A stretch of DNA of 64,000 nucleotides from an uncultured Clostridia bacterium (GTDB taxonomy: Bacteria > Bacillota > Clostridia > Christensenellales > Borkfalkiaceae), in assembly GCA_944341895.1 (NCBI GenBank), contig CALVMB010000003.1, forward strand, positions 37,638 through 101,637, read 5' to 3'. Numbering within the stretch: position 1 is the first letter of the stretch; each line of letters starts with the position of its first letter. Shown here one piece after another: positions 33,094-42,645 of the stretch. The position numbers and the translations under genes are program-made. The notes beneath the pieces are model-generated. The model saw nothing but the letters and a program-made list of their open reading frames with translations, was not told the DNA's origin and did not search any database.

Positions 33094-33756
33094 TTATGCT
33101 TCATCACATCTCTCAATGGATTTGATAAACGGATTTTCCGACATAATCTCCTGCAACTGTGCCGACGAATACTCTTCGTCCGTGTTTACTGTCGCATGGC
33201 ACAGTGTTTCTTTTCCTTTCCGTTCTATTATCAGACGATTAAAGCGGTCTGTCTGAAACAACTCTTTCACCTTCCCGCACTCCTCGCCGCCGTTCACGAA
33301 ACATATTTTGATCTGAAAATACTTTTTCGTACGAAACAACTTGCAATTCAAATGGAACAGGCATTGCACGGCGATAATGATAGCGGTTGCCCCCGCCGCC
33401 ACAACATATAATCCCGCCCCCGCAGCCATTCCTACGCCCGATGTTGCCCATACGCCTGCGGCGGTCGTCAGCCCGTGTATTTCATGCTTGCGGTAAATGA
33501 TGATCCCCGCGCCCAAAAAGCCTATTCCCGATACGATCTGCGCAGCCACGCGCGATGCGTCCGCCTCAATCGAATCGCCGAATCCGTACTTTGACACCAC
33601 CATGATGAGCGCCGAACCTGCACACACAATCGTATGCGTGCGGATGCCCGCTTCTTTGAACCGAAGTTTCCTTTCATACCCGATTGCAAAACCTAAAACC
33701 ACCGACAGTAACATGCTGATAAGATATTGCAACTCATTCAAAACATTTTCCCACAT
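33094..33756 (-). CDS. MgtC/SapB-family membrane protein
   Basis: A 220-residue protein with four or five N-terminal membrane helices and a small cytosolic C-terminal domain. MgtC-family signatures are LGFAIGYERKLRFKEAGIRT, THTIVCAGSALIMVVS, ASRVAAQIVSGIGFLGAG and LTTAAGVWATSGVGMAAG. Family members affect magnesium homeostasis, ATP synthase or membrane potential. GGAGAT precedes ATG 33756. It lies 57 bases after the rhamnosidase stop on the same strand with no clear terminator between, so it may be co-transcribed with the glycan locus. Confidence 0.9.
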   Translation of the reverse strand: MWENVLNELQYLISMLLSVVLGFAIGYERKLRFKEAGIRTHTIVCAGSALIMVVSKYGFGDSIEADASRVAAQIVSGIGFLGAGIIIYRKHEIHGLTTAAGVWATSGVGMAAGAGLYVVAAGATAIIIAVQCLFHLNCKLFRTKKYFQIKICFVNGGEECGKVKELFQTDRFNRLIIERKGKETLCHATVNTDEEYSSAQLQEIMSENPFIKSIERCDEA

Positions 33757-33813
33757 TTTGGATCTCCTATCCTGTATTCGAATGTAGCCCAAATGACTTT
33801 TCGGTAAGCCGCT

Positions 33814-35985
33814 TTATTTACTAAACTTTTCGATTTCAGGACACACTCGTTCATAACGATGCACACCGTACTCTGCAGAAACAGGTAACTCACCCGGCAA
33901 TACAATCTCTGCAACAACGCCTTCCGGTACCTTAAACGAATAAACGATTTTACCGTTTGTCCTTTCGTAAGCGGATACGATTGTACCGTGTACGCTATCA
34001 AACCGCGCGTGCAGCGATGACACGTTTTCACACGGATGCGGCACAAGCCGCACTTTTGCAAACCCTGCTTCCGTCTCCTCGATACCCGCAATACGGCGGT
34101 ACACAAATTCAATGACAGAACCGTACGCATAGTGGTTATAGCTGTTCATGCCGTCGGGATTGGGTGTGCCGTCCGGCATTAAAGAGTTCCACCGCTCCCA
34201 GACCGTCGTTGCACCCATGTTCACCTCGTACAGCCAGCTCGGATATCCTTCGTTGAACAGCATGCGCTCCGCCGTTTCAAAGTATCCGTTATCGGCAAGT
34301 GCAAACAATACGAAAGGCGTGCCGATAAAACCCGTAGATATCCTGTATTGATGCTTTTTCACATTTTCATTGAGCATGGCAGCAAGTTTTCCCCTATACC
34401 GTTCGGGAACGATATGAAAATGCAATGCAAGCGTCTGTGCTGTGACCGTATCAAAGGCAAGCCGTCCTTGTGCGGTAAAGTATTCCCTGCGCATGGCTGC
34501 AAGAAGTTTTTCGCGCTTTTTCGTATAGAGCGTTTCTTCATCCGCCTTATCCAACAGGTGCGCCGCTTCCGCTGCGATACGCAGCGTTTCGGTCTGCATC
34601 ACATTCGTAATGAAATATTCGTTCGTTCTGCCGTGCAGCCCGTTATCGGCGAATTGTTCGTTGTCAAGTGCAAGCCAATCTCCGAACTCATGACCGCGCA
34701 CGATCAGTCCATGCTCCATCGTGTGTTCGCGGGCGTCAATGAAACGCTTTATAGTCTCATAATTTTCAAAGAGAAAAGAGGTATCGCCGTACATTCGGTA
34801 CAGCACCCACGGCACCATGGCGATGGCATCGCACCAAAAGGCGCTCGTGCGCTTGCTGCCTAACACATCGGGAGCGATATGCGGGATCTCGCCCGTTGTC
34901 GCCTGCCCGTTGCGCACATCCGCAAGCCATTTGCGCAAAACGGCGCGCACATCGTAATTATATGCCGCCGTGCGGCAGAATGCGTTGATATCGCCCGTCC
35001 AGCCCAGCCGTTCGTCGCGCTGCGGGCAATCCGTGGGGATATCCACAAAATTCCCGCGCTGCCCCCAGATGACATTCTCCAAAAGCTTTTCAAACTTTTC
35101 GTTATTCGTTTTGATCCATCCCGTGCGGCGCATATCCGTATGCCGCACGACCGCCGTAACACTTTCCGCAGGCAGCTGCGCACCCGTAAGTTTCATATAA
35201 CGGAACCCGTGGTAGGTAAATTCGGGCGAAAGCGTTTTCGCGCCGCGCACGGTAAAGGTATCCGTCGCCTTGGCTTCGCGCAAGTTTTCGGTGTAAAAAT
35301 TTCCGCCGACGAGTATCTCCGCAAATTGCAGCGTGAGCGTGCCGCAAAAGTCTTCCGCTGTTTTTACTTCGACGACGCCCGCTATGTTCTGCCCGAAATC
35401 GTACACCAATTCCCCTTTCGGTGTATGGATGATATTCTGAACGGGCAGCCGTTCGATACTGCGCACAGGCTCGCACATCTGCGGCACAATCTTTTCACGT
35501 TCGTACGGAACAACAACGGGGGTCAGCAGCTTACAGGGCGCGGTATAGTCCTGCGTTTCGCCATCATATATGCCCGAAAAGCGGATAAAACTTTCCTGCG
35601 CCTGCCATGTTTCGTCCGTACAGATACGTAAACAGCCTTCCATACACAGTTCGGCGCAGACGGCAGTCTGTTCCCCGTAGCGCTTGCGCGTACATACCAC
35701 GCCACTGCGGTACCACCCCTCGCCGACAGTCAGCTCCAGCACGTTCTGCCCTTTTCGGAGCAATTCTGTTACATCGTACTTTTGCATTTGCAGCATTTTA
35801 TCGTATGACGTCCAGCCGGGAGCAAGATAGGCGTCTCCCACACGTTTACCGTTCAGCTCGGCGAAATAGACGCCCAGGGCGGTCGCATACAAGACCGCCC
35901 TGCCCGTCTTTTCCAACACAAATTCTTTCCGCAACGAAAAGACATTCGTCTTTTCCTTTACGCCGATAAATTTTACTTCTTTCAT
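33814..35985 (-). CDS. Alpha-L-rhamnosidase, GH78 (first of two)
   Basis: A 723-residue cytosolic enzyme removing terminal L-rhamnose. GH78 signatures: N-terminal beta domain with LYATALGVYFAELNGKRVG and YLAPGWTSYDK, then the catalytic (alpha/alpha)6 domain with IPTDCPQRDERLGWTGDINA, which holds the general-acid glutamate, and near the C-terminus GATTVWERWNS and MNSYNHYAYGSV. No signal peptide is seen. Its ATG overlaps the HAD gene stop by four bases. It differs in sequence from the GH78 at 53501, so the two may cut different linkages. Confidence 0.93.
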   Translation of the reverse strand: MKEVKFIGVKEKTNVFSLRKEFVLEKTGRAVLYATALGVYFAELNGKRVGDAYLAPGWTSYDKMLQMQKYDVTELLRKGQNVLELTVGEGWYRSGVVCTRKRYGEQTAVCAELCMEGCLRICTDETWQAQESFIRFSGIYDGETQDYTAPCKLLTPVVVPYEREKIVPQMCEPVRSIERLPVQNIIHTPKGELVYDFGQNIAGVVEVKTAEDFCGTLTLQFAEILVGGNFYTENLREAKATDTFTVRGAKTLSPEFTYHGFRYMKLTGAQLPAESVTAVVRHTDMRRTGWIKTNNEKFEKLLENVIWGQRGNFVDIPTDCPQRDERLGWTGDINAFCRTAAYNYDVRAVLRKWLADVRNGQATTGEIPHIAPDVLGSKRTSAFWCDAIAMVPWVLYRMYGDTSFLFENYETIKRFIDAREHTMEHGLIVRGHEFGDWLALDNEQFADNGLHGRTNEYFITNVMQTETLRIAAEAAHLLDKADEETLYTKKREKLLAAMRREYFTAQGRLAFDTVTAQTLALHFHIVPERYRGKLAAMLNENVKKHQYRISTGFIGTPFVLFALADNGYFETAERMLFNEGYPSWLYEVNMGATTVWERWNSLMPDGTPNPDGMNSYNHYAYGSVIEFVYRRIAGIEETEAGFAKVRLVPHPCENVSSLHARFDSVHGTIVSAYERTNGKIVYSFKVPEGVVAEIVLPGELPVSAEYGVHRYERVCPEIEKFSK

Positions 35986-36650
35986 GTCTTTTTCTCTTCA
36001 AAATGTGCGGCAATGAGCAGGAACACTTCGCGCATATCATGAACGACCGCATCGGCAAAGGTGAATTTCTGACGGAATTTTTCATCCGAAACGGCATCGT
36101 ACCCGATGCAATACAGCCCTGCCGCCTTTGCCGCCGAAATGCCCGTATCCGAATCTTCCACGGCTATAGCCTGTTCCGCTTTCGCCCCGCACAGTTCCAG
36201 CGCACGCAGATACACGTCCGGCGCGGGTTTTGCCGCGGCGACGTCGTTTCCGCAAGCAACGGCGGAAAAATACTCTTTCAGCCCCGTCATCTCCAAAATT
36301 GCCTGCACGTATACACGGTCGGACGAGGATGCCACGGCGAGCGTATAGCCCGCGCCGCGCAGCTTTTGCAACGTTTCGCAAAGCCCCGCCGTCGGACGCA
36401 AACCGCTCTTTTTCACGATTTCGATCAACAAATCGAACTCCCAGCGCGTCAGCTCGTCGGCGGTATACGGTAGTCCGTTTTCGCGTATCACCTCCGCCCA
36501 GAATTCGCGCTTGCTGCGCGCATACGCCTTGGGAAGGATCGCCGCCACATCCAAACGCAGCTTTTCCAGCAGCGCGCGGCAAGATTCACGGTGCAGCGGC
36601 TCGGTATCCGCAATCACGCCGTCCATATCGAAAATCATCGCTTCGATCAT
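35982..36650 (-). CDS. HAD-superfamily phosphatase (beta-phosphoglucomutase-like)
   Basis: A 222-residue HAD hydrolase. Motif I is IFDMDGVIADTEPLH, motif II lies in TLAVASSSD, the motif III lysine is in AAAKPAPDVYLRAL, and motif IV is VEDSDTGISAAKAAG. The helical cap is inserted after motif I. It could dephosphorylate a sugar phosphate or act as a phosphoglucomutase. It overlaps the genes on both sides by four bases, so it is an integral part of the glycan operon. Confidence 0.88.
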   Translation of the reverse strand: MIEAMIFDMDGVIADTEPLHRESCRALLEKLRLDVAAILPKAYARSKREFWAEVIRENGLPYTADELTRWEFDLLIEIVKKSGLRPTAGLCETLQKLRGAGYTLAVASSSDRVYVQAILEMTGLKEYFSAVACGNDVAAAKPAPDVYLRALELCGAKAEQAIAVEDSDTGISAAKAAGLYCIGYDAVSDEKFRQKFTFADAVVHDMREVFLLIAAHFEEKKT

Positions 36651-37678
36651 AACTTCACCACATATTTTCCTTTGGCGCGGAGCTTGGCATCCGCCAGAAC
36701 TTCGGGCAGTTTTTCGAGGGGGATGGGCGCGCACGCCATGCTCTTGACGTCTACCCTGCCCTGCTCGATGAGCGCCAGCGCCCGCTGCTGCGTGTACGGA
36801 TTGATGTACGACGAACGCAGCGTGAGTTCTTTGGAAAACACGTCATACGGTTTCAGCGTGACTGCGTCGTCCGGCTTTGTCAGCCCGAACATCATCACCG
36901 TCGCTTTTTTGCCGGCGGCGGCGATCGCCTGTTCGATGGTGCGCGTAAGCCCGGCGCACTCGATAACGCAGTTGAAATCGTAGCCTTGGCACAGTTTTTC
37001 AAATTCGCCGCCCGCCATCGATACGGGATCGATACACAGGTCTGCGCCCAGTTTTTTTGCCTCTTCTCTCTTTGCCGCCACCGGTTCGGACACCGCCGCG
37101 AACGCCGCGCCCGACAGCCGCGCCAGTTGCAGCATCAACAGCCCGATCATGCCCGCGCCGATGATGAGCACCCTGTCTCCCGGCTTGATTTCGCACATAT
37201 CCATGCCGTGCAGGCAGCACGCCAGCGGCTCTGTCATTGCCGCCGACTGCATATCCGTTTTTTCGGAAATGAGATGAGTCTGCTTGGCGGGAACCGCGAC
37301 GTATTCGGCGAATCCGCCGTTGACCATGGTGCCGATGCCCGTCATATGCTCGCAGAAATGTCCCTTTGCGGAAAGGCAGTATTTGCACGATTCGCACAGC
37401 ACGTTCGGATCGACGTTGACCCTGTCGCCCGCCTTTCTGCCCTGCACAGCGGCGCCGACCTCTGCGACAATGCCCGAAAATTCATGTCCCAACACGATGG
37501 GCGGATGCACTTCCGCGCAACCCTTGTCGCCCTCAAAAATATGTACATCTGTGCCGCAAACGCCGCAGTACGCCACTTTTACGAGCACTTCGTTTTCCTT
37601 GATTTTCGGTATTTCGATCTGTTCGATGCGAAGATCGTGTTTGCCGTGAAATACCGCCGCTTTCATCAAATTTTTCAT
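36647..37678 (-). CDS. Zinc-dependent alcohol/polyol dehydrogenase (MDR family)
   Basis: A 343-residue medium-chain dehydrogenase. The catalytic zinc region is YCGVCGTDVHIFEG and VLGHEFSGIV, the structural zinc cysteines are in CESCKYCLSAKGHFC, and the NAD site is VLIIGAGMIGLLMLQLA. Sorbitol, threonine or other polyol dehydrogenases share this layout; substrate is not clear. It lies upstream of the HAD gene, overlapping by four bases. AAGGA precedes ATG 37678. It could oxidise a sugar or alditol released by the rhamnosidases. Confidence 0.9.
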   Translation of the reverse strand: MKNLMKAAVFHGKHDLRIEQIEIPKIKENEVLVKVAYCGVCGTDVHIFEGDKGCAEVHPPIVLGHEFSGIVAEVGAAVQGRKAGDRVNVDPNVLCESCKYCLSAKGHFCEHMTGIGTMVNGGFAEYVAVPAKQTHLISEKTDMQSAAMTEPLACCLHGMDMCEIKPGDRVLIIGAGMIGLLMLQLARLSGAAFAAVSEPVAAKREEAKKLGADLCIDPVSMAGGEFEKLCQGYDFNCVIECAGLTRTIEQAIAAAGKKATVMMFGLTKPDDAVTLKPYDVFSKELTLRSSYINPYTQQRALALIEQGRVDVKSMACAPIPLEKLPEVLADAKLRAKGKYVVKL

Positions 37679-37703
37679 GCTTTGTTCCTTTTTCTTTTCA
37701 GAT

Positions 37704-37752
37704 TGAAAAGGGAGAGAAAGGTCTCTCGCAAGCGATCTTCCGTTTCTCTCCC
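37704..37752 (-). terminator. Hairpin after the large repeat lipoprotein gene
   Basis: Inverted repeat GGGAGAGAAA (37710-37719) and TTTCTCTCCC (37743-37752), with smaller internal pairing. On the minus strand it is followed by TTTTC. It lies 24 bases past the lipoprotein stop and could reduce, but need not stop, transcription into the dehydrogenase gene. Confidence 0.7.
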
Positions 37753-37775
37753 CTCTGTTATTACTGTGGAAACGA

Positions 37776-40700
37776 TTATGCCTGTACGCCCTTCCACTGC
37801 GGGATGCGGTTTTCTGTTACCGTGAAGTATTCGGTATCGAACCCGTTCGCGTCAAAGCCCGTAAGCTTGTACGTCGTGATGTCGAAGTCCGCAGCGGAAC
37901 CGTCGATGACGGTAATATCGGCGACCTCGTTACCATTTGTATCATTAGCGGCGAAGATTAGATTATTCGCGTTATACGAAACGGCAACAACATTTGTGCA
38001 GGTGACCGTGTAGCCGCCCGGTACATACGATGTAAGCAATGCCGACTGTCCCGTGCCTTTTGTTAACGGTGTTCCTTCAATGACGCAGTTTTCAAGCGTG
38101 ATGTTCCCCGCCGTAGAAAAGATACCGGTATAGCCCAATCCGCTTGCAGGAGACGCATCAAAGGAAATATAGCAGTTTTCCAGCGTTACACCGTAAGCGC
38201 GGCTTGCAAGCGCTGCGGGGCGCGTACCTTGATTATTATTGTTTGCATCGGGTGCAGCAGCCGTACTGCTCAGCGTTGCCACAACGCCGAGGTTTTTGAT
38301 GACCGCGCCGCTGCCGATATCGCCGAACAAACCGCTCCTGCCCGCCTTCTGCGCCGTGATGGTATAGCCGTTCCCGTCGAATGTACCGAGGAAACCGACC
38401 TTGTCATCGGCAAGAACCGCACTCGCAGCCGTTTGCAACCAAATCTGATGCTGCAAATCTTCCGTAAGAGTGATATCCGCCGTGAGCAGAATGTACTCCC
38501 CTTCGCCGTACGTATAGACATCTGCCTTTGCAGAGGCGTCATTCACATATGTCTTGGCGTTTTTGCTCGTTTCTTCGCGCCAATCCATGAACTCCTCCGC
38601 CGAGCCGATCGTCTTTGTTATCAACATTGCCGTAAATTTGTATGCCATGTTGTCACTGCCGATAACATAGAACTCGTTTTCCCCGAGGCTCACGCCCGTC
38701 CAATCCAGCACTCCTTCACTTAAAATGCTTGCCGAAGCCGCAGCCGAGCCGCAGCGGATATCCGCAATGGTCTTATCGGTGGCTGCTCCCCAAACATCTT
38801 CCGCGGTGAGCGAAGAAGCAAGGTCGGTGACCGATTTGAGGAACACCACGTCTTCCGTAAGTTCGGCGTCCTGTACGGGCATTGTAACATCAACAGTGGC
38901 CGTGGCGGTATATTTCTGCTTATCGTAGGTAACTGTGAGCGTGATTTCCGCCGTACCTTCGGCAATACCCGTGACGACGCCTGCTTTGGGATCGACGGAG
39001 GCAACTTTACCGTCGCTTGTAACACTCCATGCGACTTCTTCAGGGGTAAGCACTGTGGTGCCGCGGTAAGTAAAGGTATATCCGAGTTGCGCCGTATTGC
39101 CGTCTGCACCCGTTTCAGTGGTGACCTCTATGCTGTTTTCGGAAAGTGCCAGAACAGGTTTGAAGTCTGCCGCCGTCTTGTTCCACTGCGGAATGTATCC
39201 AGTTTCTACAAAGAAGTATTCGGTATTAAAGCCGCTTGTATCAAAACTCTCCGCAAGTTTGTACGTTGCGATATCGAAGTCCGCAGCAGAACCGTTAATG
39301 ACAGTGACGTCCTCCGCACATTCGGCGCTGCCTTCGTAACGAGCAAAGACCTGAATGTTTGCATTGTACGACACGGCGACCACGTTTTCACAGGTGATCG
39401 TGTAGCCGGTGTGCACATACTCGGTAAGTATGGCGCCGTTATCCGCTTTGGAATCGCTTACGACCACGCTGTTTTTAATCGTTAAGTTGCCCGCCGTCAT
39501 GAATACGCCCGAGCGCCTGCCCGTCTGTTCGCATCCGTCCTTTACGGAAATGTAGCAGTTTTCAATCGTAGCACCGTAGGCGCGACCCGCCAATGCCCCG
39601 GGATGAATTTGAATAAATCCATTACTTGCAACAGATTGGACATCTGCATAACTGAGCGTCGCCACGACGCCGAGGTTTTTAATGACCGCGCCGCTGCCGA
39701 TATCGCCGAACAAACCGCTCTGCCCGACCGTCGCCGTTATGGTATGCCCGTTCCCGTTGAAAGTGCCGAGGAAGCCGACCTTTCCGCCAGCGGGGATCGA
39801 CGAAGGAGCCGTTTGCCTCCATACCTGATGGTTGACGACCTCATTGATTGTAAAACTGTTCGTCAGCAGGATGTACTCCCCCTCGCCGTACGTATAAACG
39901 TCAGCCAATGCCGCTTCATTCTGCGTCGTGTACGTTTTCGCGTACTTGCTCGTTTCTTTGCGCCAATCCATGAACTCTTCCGCAGAGCCGATTTGCCTGG
40001 AAACGACCAGCGCCGTGAATTCATACGCGACATTATCCGAAACGGCGTAGAATACGCGATCTTCCCCGGCAGGCACATTCGTCCAAGCATATGCGGAATC
40101 GTCTACGATGCTTGCCGACGCTGCTGCCGAACCGTAACGCAGGTCGGTAATCGTCTTATTCGTCTGTTCGCCCCACAGTTGTTTTGCCAGAGCGGTTGCG
40201 TCATAGAAGGTATCGGTCTTATCGAACAGCACATCCTGTGCAGGAGTCACGCCGTCCGTAGGAATGGTGACGTTGACGGTGATCGTGTCTGTATATGTTT
40301 GCCCATTATAGGTGACAGTAAGTGTGACTTGCGCTGTACCTTCGGTCTTCCCCGTGACGACGCCTGCTTTGGAAACGGAGGCAAAATTACCGCCATCCGT
40401 GACGCTCCACTCGACATTTTCAGGGCTGACCTCCGCACCGCGATAAGTGAAGGTGTAATCAAGCTGTGCGGTATGGTTATCCGCTTCCGCATCTGTGGTA
40501 ACGTCTACGCTGTCCGCCGTGATCGCTGCCTCAGGTTTATAATTTCCCGCCGTCTTGTTCCACTGCGGAATGTAGCCCTCTTCCACAAAGAAGTATTCGG
40601 TGTTAAAGCCGCTATCGTCAAAGCCGCTGAGCCTATACGTTTCGATATTGAAGCCCGCCGCACTGCCGTCTATAACACTGACATTGGCAGTAAAAGCACT

Positions 40701-42602
40701 ATGCCCGTTGTAGGCAAATGCCTGGTTTCCGGCATTCCGAGAAATTGCGATCACGTTTACGCATTCGATGCTGTTATCATGATTGTAAGGCACCCACGAG
40801 GTGACCAGTGCGGAAGAACCAGCCGCCGAACCATTGCCGGGTGTTCCGACGATAACACAGTTTTCAATTGTGATATCTGCCGCCGCCATGAACAAAAGTC
40901 CGCTGTGATTGACATGCGAGCCGCATGCAACATCGAAGTAGCAGTTTTCCAGCGTTACACCGTAAGCGCGGCTTGCCAATGCCGCAGGGCGCGTGCTTTG
41001 ATTACTACCGCTTGCATCAGGCGCAACAGTCGTACTGCTCAGCGTCGCCACAACGCCGAGGTTTTTGATAACCGCGCCGCTGCCGACATCGCCGAACAAA
41101 CCGCTCCTGCCCGCTTTCTGCGCCGTAATGGTATAGCCGTTCCCGTCGAACGTACCGAGGAAACCGAGTTTATTGTCCGTCGGCACGGTGTCCGCAGAAG
41201 TCTGCAACCAGATTTGATGCTGCAAATCATCCGTAAGGGTGATATCCGCCGTCAGCAGAATGTACTCTCCTTCGCCGTACGTATAGGCGTCTGCCATTGC
41301 CGTGTTGCCATCAATGTACGTTTTGGCGTTCTTGCTCGTTTCTTTGCGCCAATCCATGAACTCTTGCGGCGTACCAATCGCCTTTGTAACTACTGTAACA
41401 GGCAGAATGTAGCCGTAGGTATCGGTATCCTCAAATAAAAGGATGTTTGCGCCGCCTGCGAGCGAAGAGATATCGATCTTTCCGTCCGAAAGGATAGACG
41501 TATCGCTTTCCTCGGCATACACAGCGTCGGTTTGGTGCGTGGCGTCTTCGCTTACATATTGTTGCAGTACATCTGCCGCGCTGCTTCCCGTAAACAGGTA
41601 TTCCGCGTCGCTGTCTTCGGTGAGATCAACCCACGGATAGGATACGGTCACCGTGCGGCGAAGCGATTCGTACACGTTCACGCCGTCATTATACTCGCAC
41701 CAGATTTTTGCGGTACCCTCCGATTTGGCGGTAACGGTACCGTTTTCCACCGATACGACATTTTCCTTGTCCGTATGCCAGATTACGGCAGCTTCTGTAA
41801 CTTGCTCCGCTTCCTTAAAGACTTTTGCGCTAAATTCTGCGGTTTTTGCAAACACGTTTTCCTGCACGGCGCCGCCCCATGTGAACAGCGCCGTTTCTTC
41901 CCCGGGGACAAGGACGGTATCCTCTTCACCGAGAAGCTGTACCTCGATATCGTTGTACACGACGACGGAAACGGGGACTTCGGTGCAATTGTAGCCGTTC
42001 CAAGTTGCGGAAACGAGGACGGTCGCCCTGCCCGCCTTTTTTGCTGTTACCCTGCCTTCGGACGAGAGTTCGATAACGGACGGATCGGAGTCTGCCGACG
42101 TGACCGCCTCATAGGAGATTACGGCATCGGACGTATCGTAATCGTAAAACTCGACCTCGGCGACGATGTCATAATAGCCGGGATCTGCCGCCCTGTACGT
42201 GAGCGGGATGGTCTCGTCCGCGACTGTAAGGCGCGGCACGATGCCTTCGTCTGTGACCGTGACAGAACAGGAAGCTTCCTGACCCTGCGCCGAGGCAGTG
42301 ATTTGCGTTGAGCCTTTTCCGACGGCGACAACCACGCCGCCCGAAACGGTAGCGACAGATGTATTTCCGCTCGACCACTCCACGGCATCCGCCGTAGCTA
42401 CGCCGTCCTTATAGACGGTGGCAGATAGTTCGCCTCTGCCGTAGCGCTCCAATTCCAACACCTGCGCGCTCAATCCGATCGTATAGACGGGATCGGGCGT
42501 CTCTTCCTCTTCGCCGTTATTGCATGCTGCCAGCACTACCAACGACAGTGCCATCAGAATACCGAGTAACAGCGCGGAAATCCGTCTGCGTTTTGTGGTC
42601 AT
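37776..42602 (-). CDS. Giant surface lipoprotein with Ig-like domains and three internal repeats
   Basis: A 1608-residue lipoprotein: signal peptide with lipobox LAAC (Cys27), an acidic linker, three bacterial Ig-like domains (about 42-117, 122-217 and 220-322), then three copies of a module of about 280 residues (starting near 410, 871 and 1330). Each module has EFMDWRxETS, TYGEGEYILLT, GFLGTFxGNGxTITA, SGLFGDxGSGAVIKNLGVVA and, at its end, NTEYFxVxxGYIPQWNK-type sequence. Ig-like domains separate the modules. GLFG/IKNLG resembles GLUG-type repeats. Likely glycan binding or adhesion on the outside of the membrane. It stands between the DUF4838 lipoprotein and the dehydrogenase in the glycan operon. 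Confidence 0.85.
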   Translation of the reverse strand: MTTKRRRISALLLGILMALSLVVLAACNNGEEEETPDPVYTIGLSAQVLELERYGRGELSATVYKDGVATADAVEWSSGNTSVATVSGGVVVAVGKGSTQITASAQGQEASCSVTVTDEGIVPRLTVADETIPLTYRAADPGYYDIVAEVEFYDYDTSDAVISYEAVTSADSDPSVIELSSEGRVTAKKAGRATVLVSATWNGYNCTEVPVSVVVYNDIEVQLLGEEDTVLVPGEETALFTWGGAVQENVFAKTAEFSAKVFKEAEQVTEAAVIWHTDKENVVSVENGTVTAKSEGTAKIWCEYNDGVNVYESLRRTVTVSYPWVDLTEDSDAEYLFTGSSAADVLQQYVSEDATHQTDAVYAEESDTSILSDGKIDISSLAGGANILLFEDTDTYGYILPVTVVTKAIGTPQEFMDWRKETSKNAKTYIDGNTAMADAYTYGEGEYILLTADITLTDDLQHQIWLQTSADTVPTDNKLGFLGTFDGNGYTITAQKAGRSGLFGDVGSGAVIKNLGVVATLSSTTVAPDASGSNQSTRPAALASRAYGVTLENCYFDVACGSHVNHSGLLFMAAADITIENCVIVGTPGNGSAAGSSALVTSWVPYNHDNSIECVNVIAISRNAGNQAFAYNGHSAFTANVSVIDGSAAGFNIETYRLSGFDDSGFNTEYFFVEEGYIPQWNKTAGNYKPEAAITADSVDVTTDAEADNHTAQLDYTFTYRGAEVSPENVEWSVTDGGNFASVSKAGVVTGKTEGTAQVTLTVTYNGQTYTDTITVNVTIPTDGVTPAQDVLFDKTDTFYDATALAKQLWGEQTNKTITDLRYGSAAASASIVDDSAYAWTNVPAGEDRVFYAVSDNVAYEFTALVVSRQIGSAEEFMDWRKETSKYAKTYTTQNEAALADVYTYGEGEYILLTNSFTINEVVNHQVWRQTAPSSIPAGGKVGFLGTFNGNGHTITATVGQSGLFGDIGSGAVIKNLGVVATLSYADVQSVASNGFIQIHPGALAGRAYGATIENCYISVKDGCEQTGRRSGVFMTAGNLTIKNSVVVSDSKADNGAILTEYVHTGYTITCENVVAVSYNANIQVFARYEGSAECAEDVTVINGSAADFDIATYKLAESFDTSGFNTEYFFVETGYIPQWNKTAADFKPVLALSENSIEVTTETGADGNTAQLGYTFTYRGTTVLTPEEVAWSVTSDGKVASVDPKAGVVTGIAEGTAEITLTVTYDKQKYTATATVDVTMPVQDAELTEDVVFLKSVTDLASSLTAEDVWGAATDKTIADIRCGSAAASASILSEGVLDWTGVSLGENEFYVIGSDNMAYKFTAMLITKTIGSAEEFMDWREETSKNAKTYVNDASAKADVYTYGEGEYILLTADITLTEDLQHQIWLQTAASAVLADDKVGFLGTFDGNGYTITAQKAGRSGLFGDIGSGAVIKNLGVVATLSSTAAAPDANNNNQGTRPAALASRAYGVTLENCYISFDASPASGLGYTGIFSTAGNITLENCVIEGTPLTKGTGQSALLTSYVPGGYTVTCTNVVAVSYNANNLIFAANDTNGNEVADITVIDGSAADFDITTYKLTGFDANGFDTEYFTVTENRIPQWKGVQA

Positions 42603-42645
42603 GGTTCCATTTCCTCCCTTGATTTTTTATTGCGGTGCAATGTGC

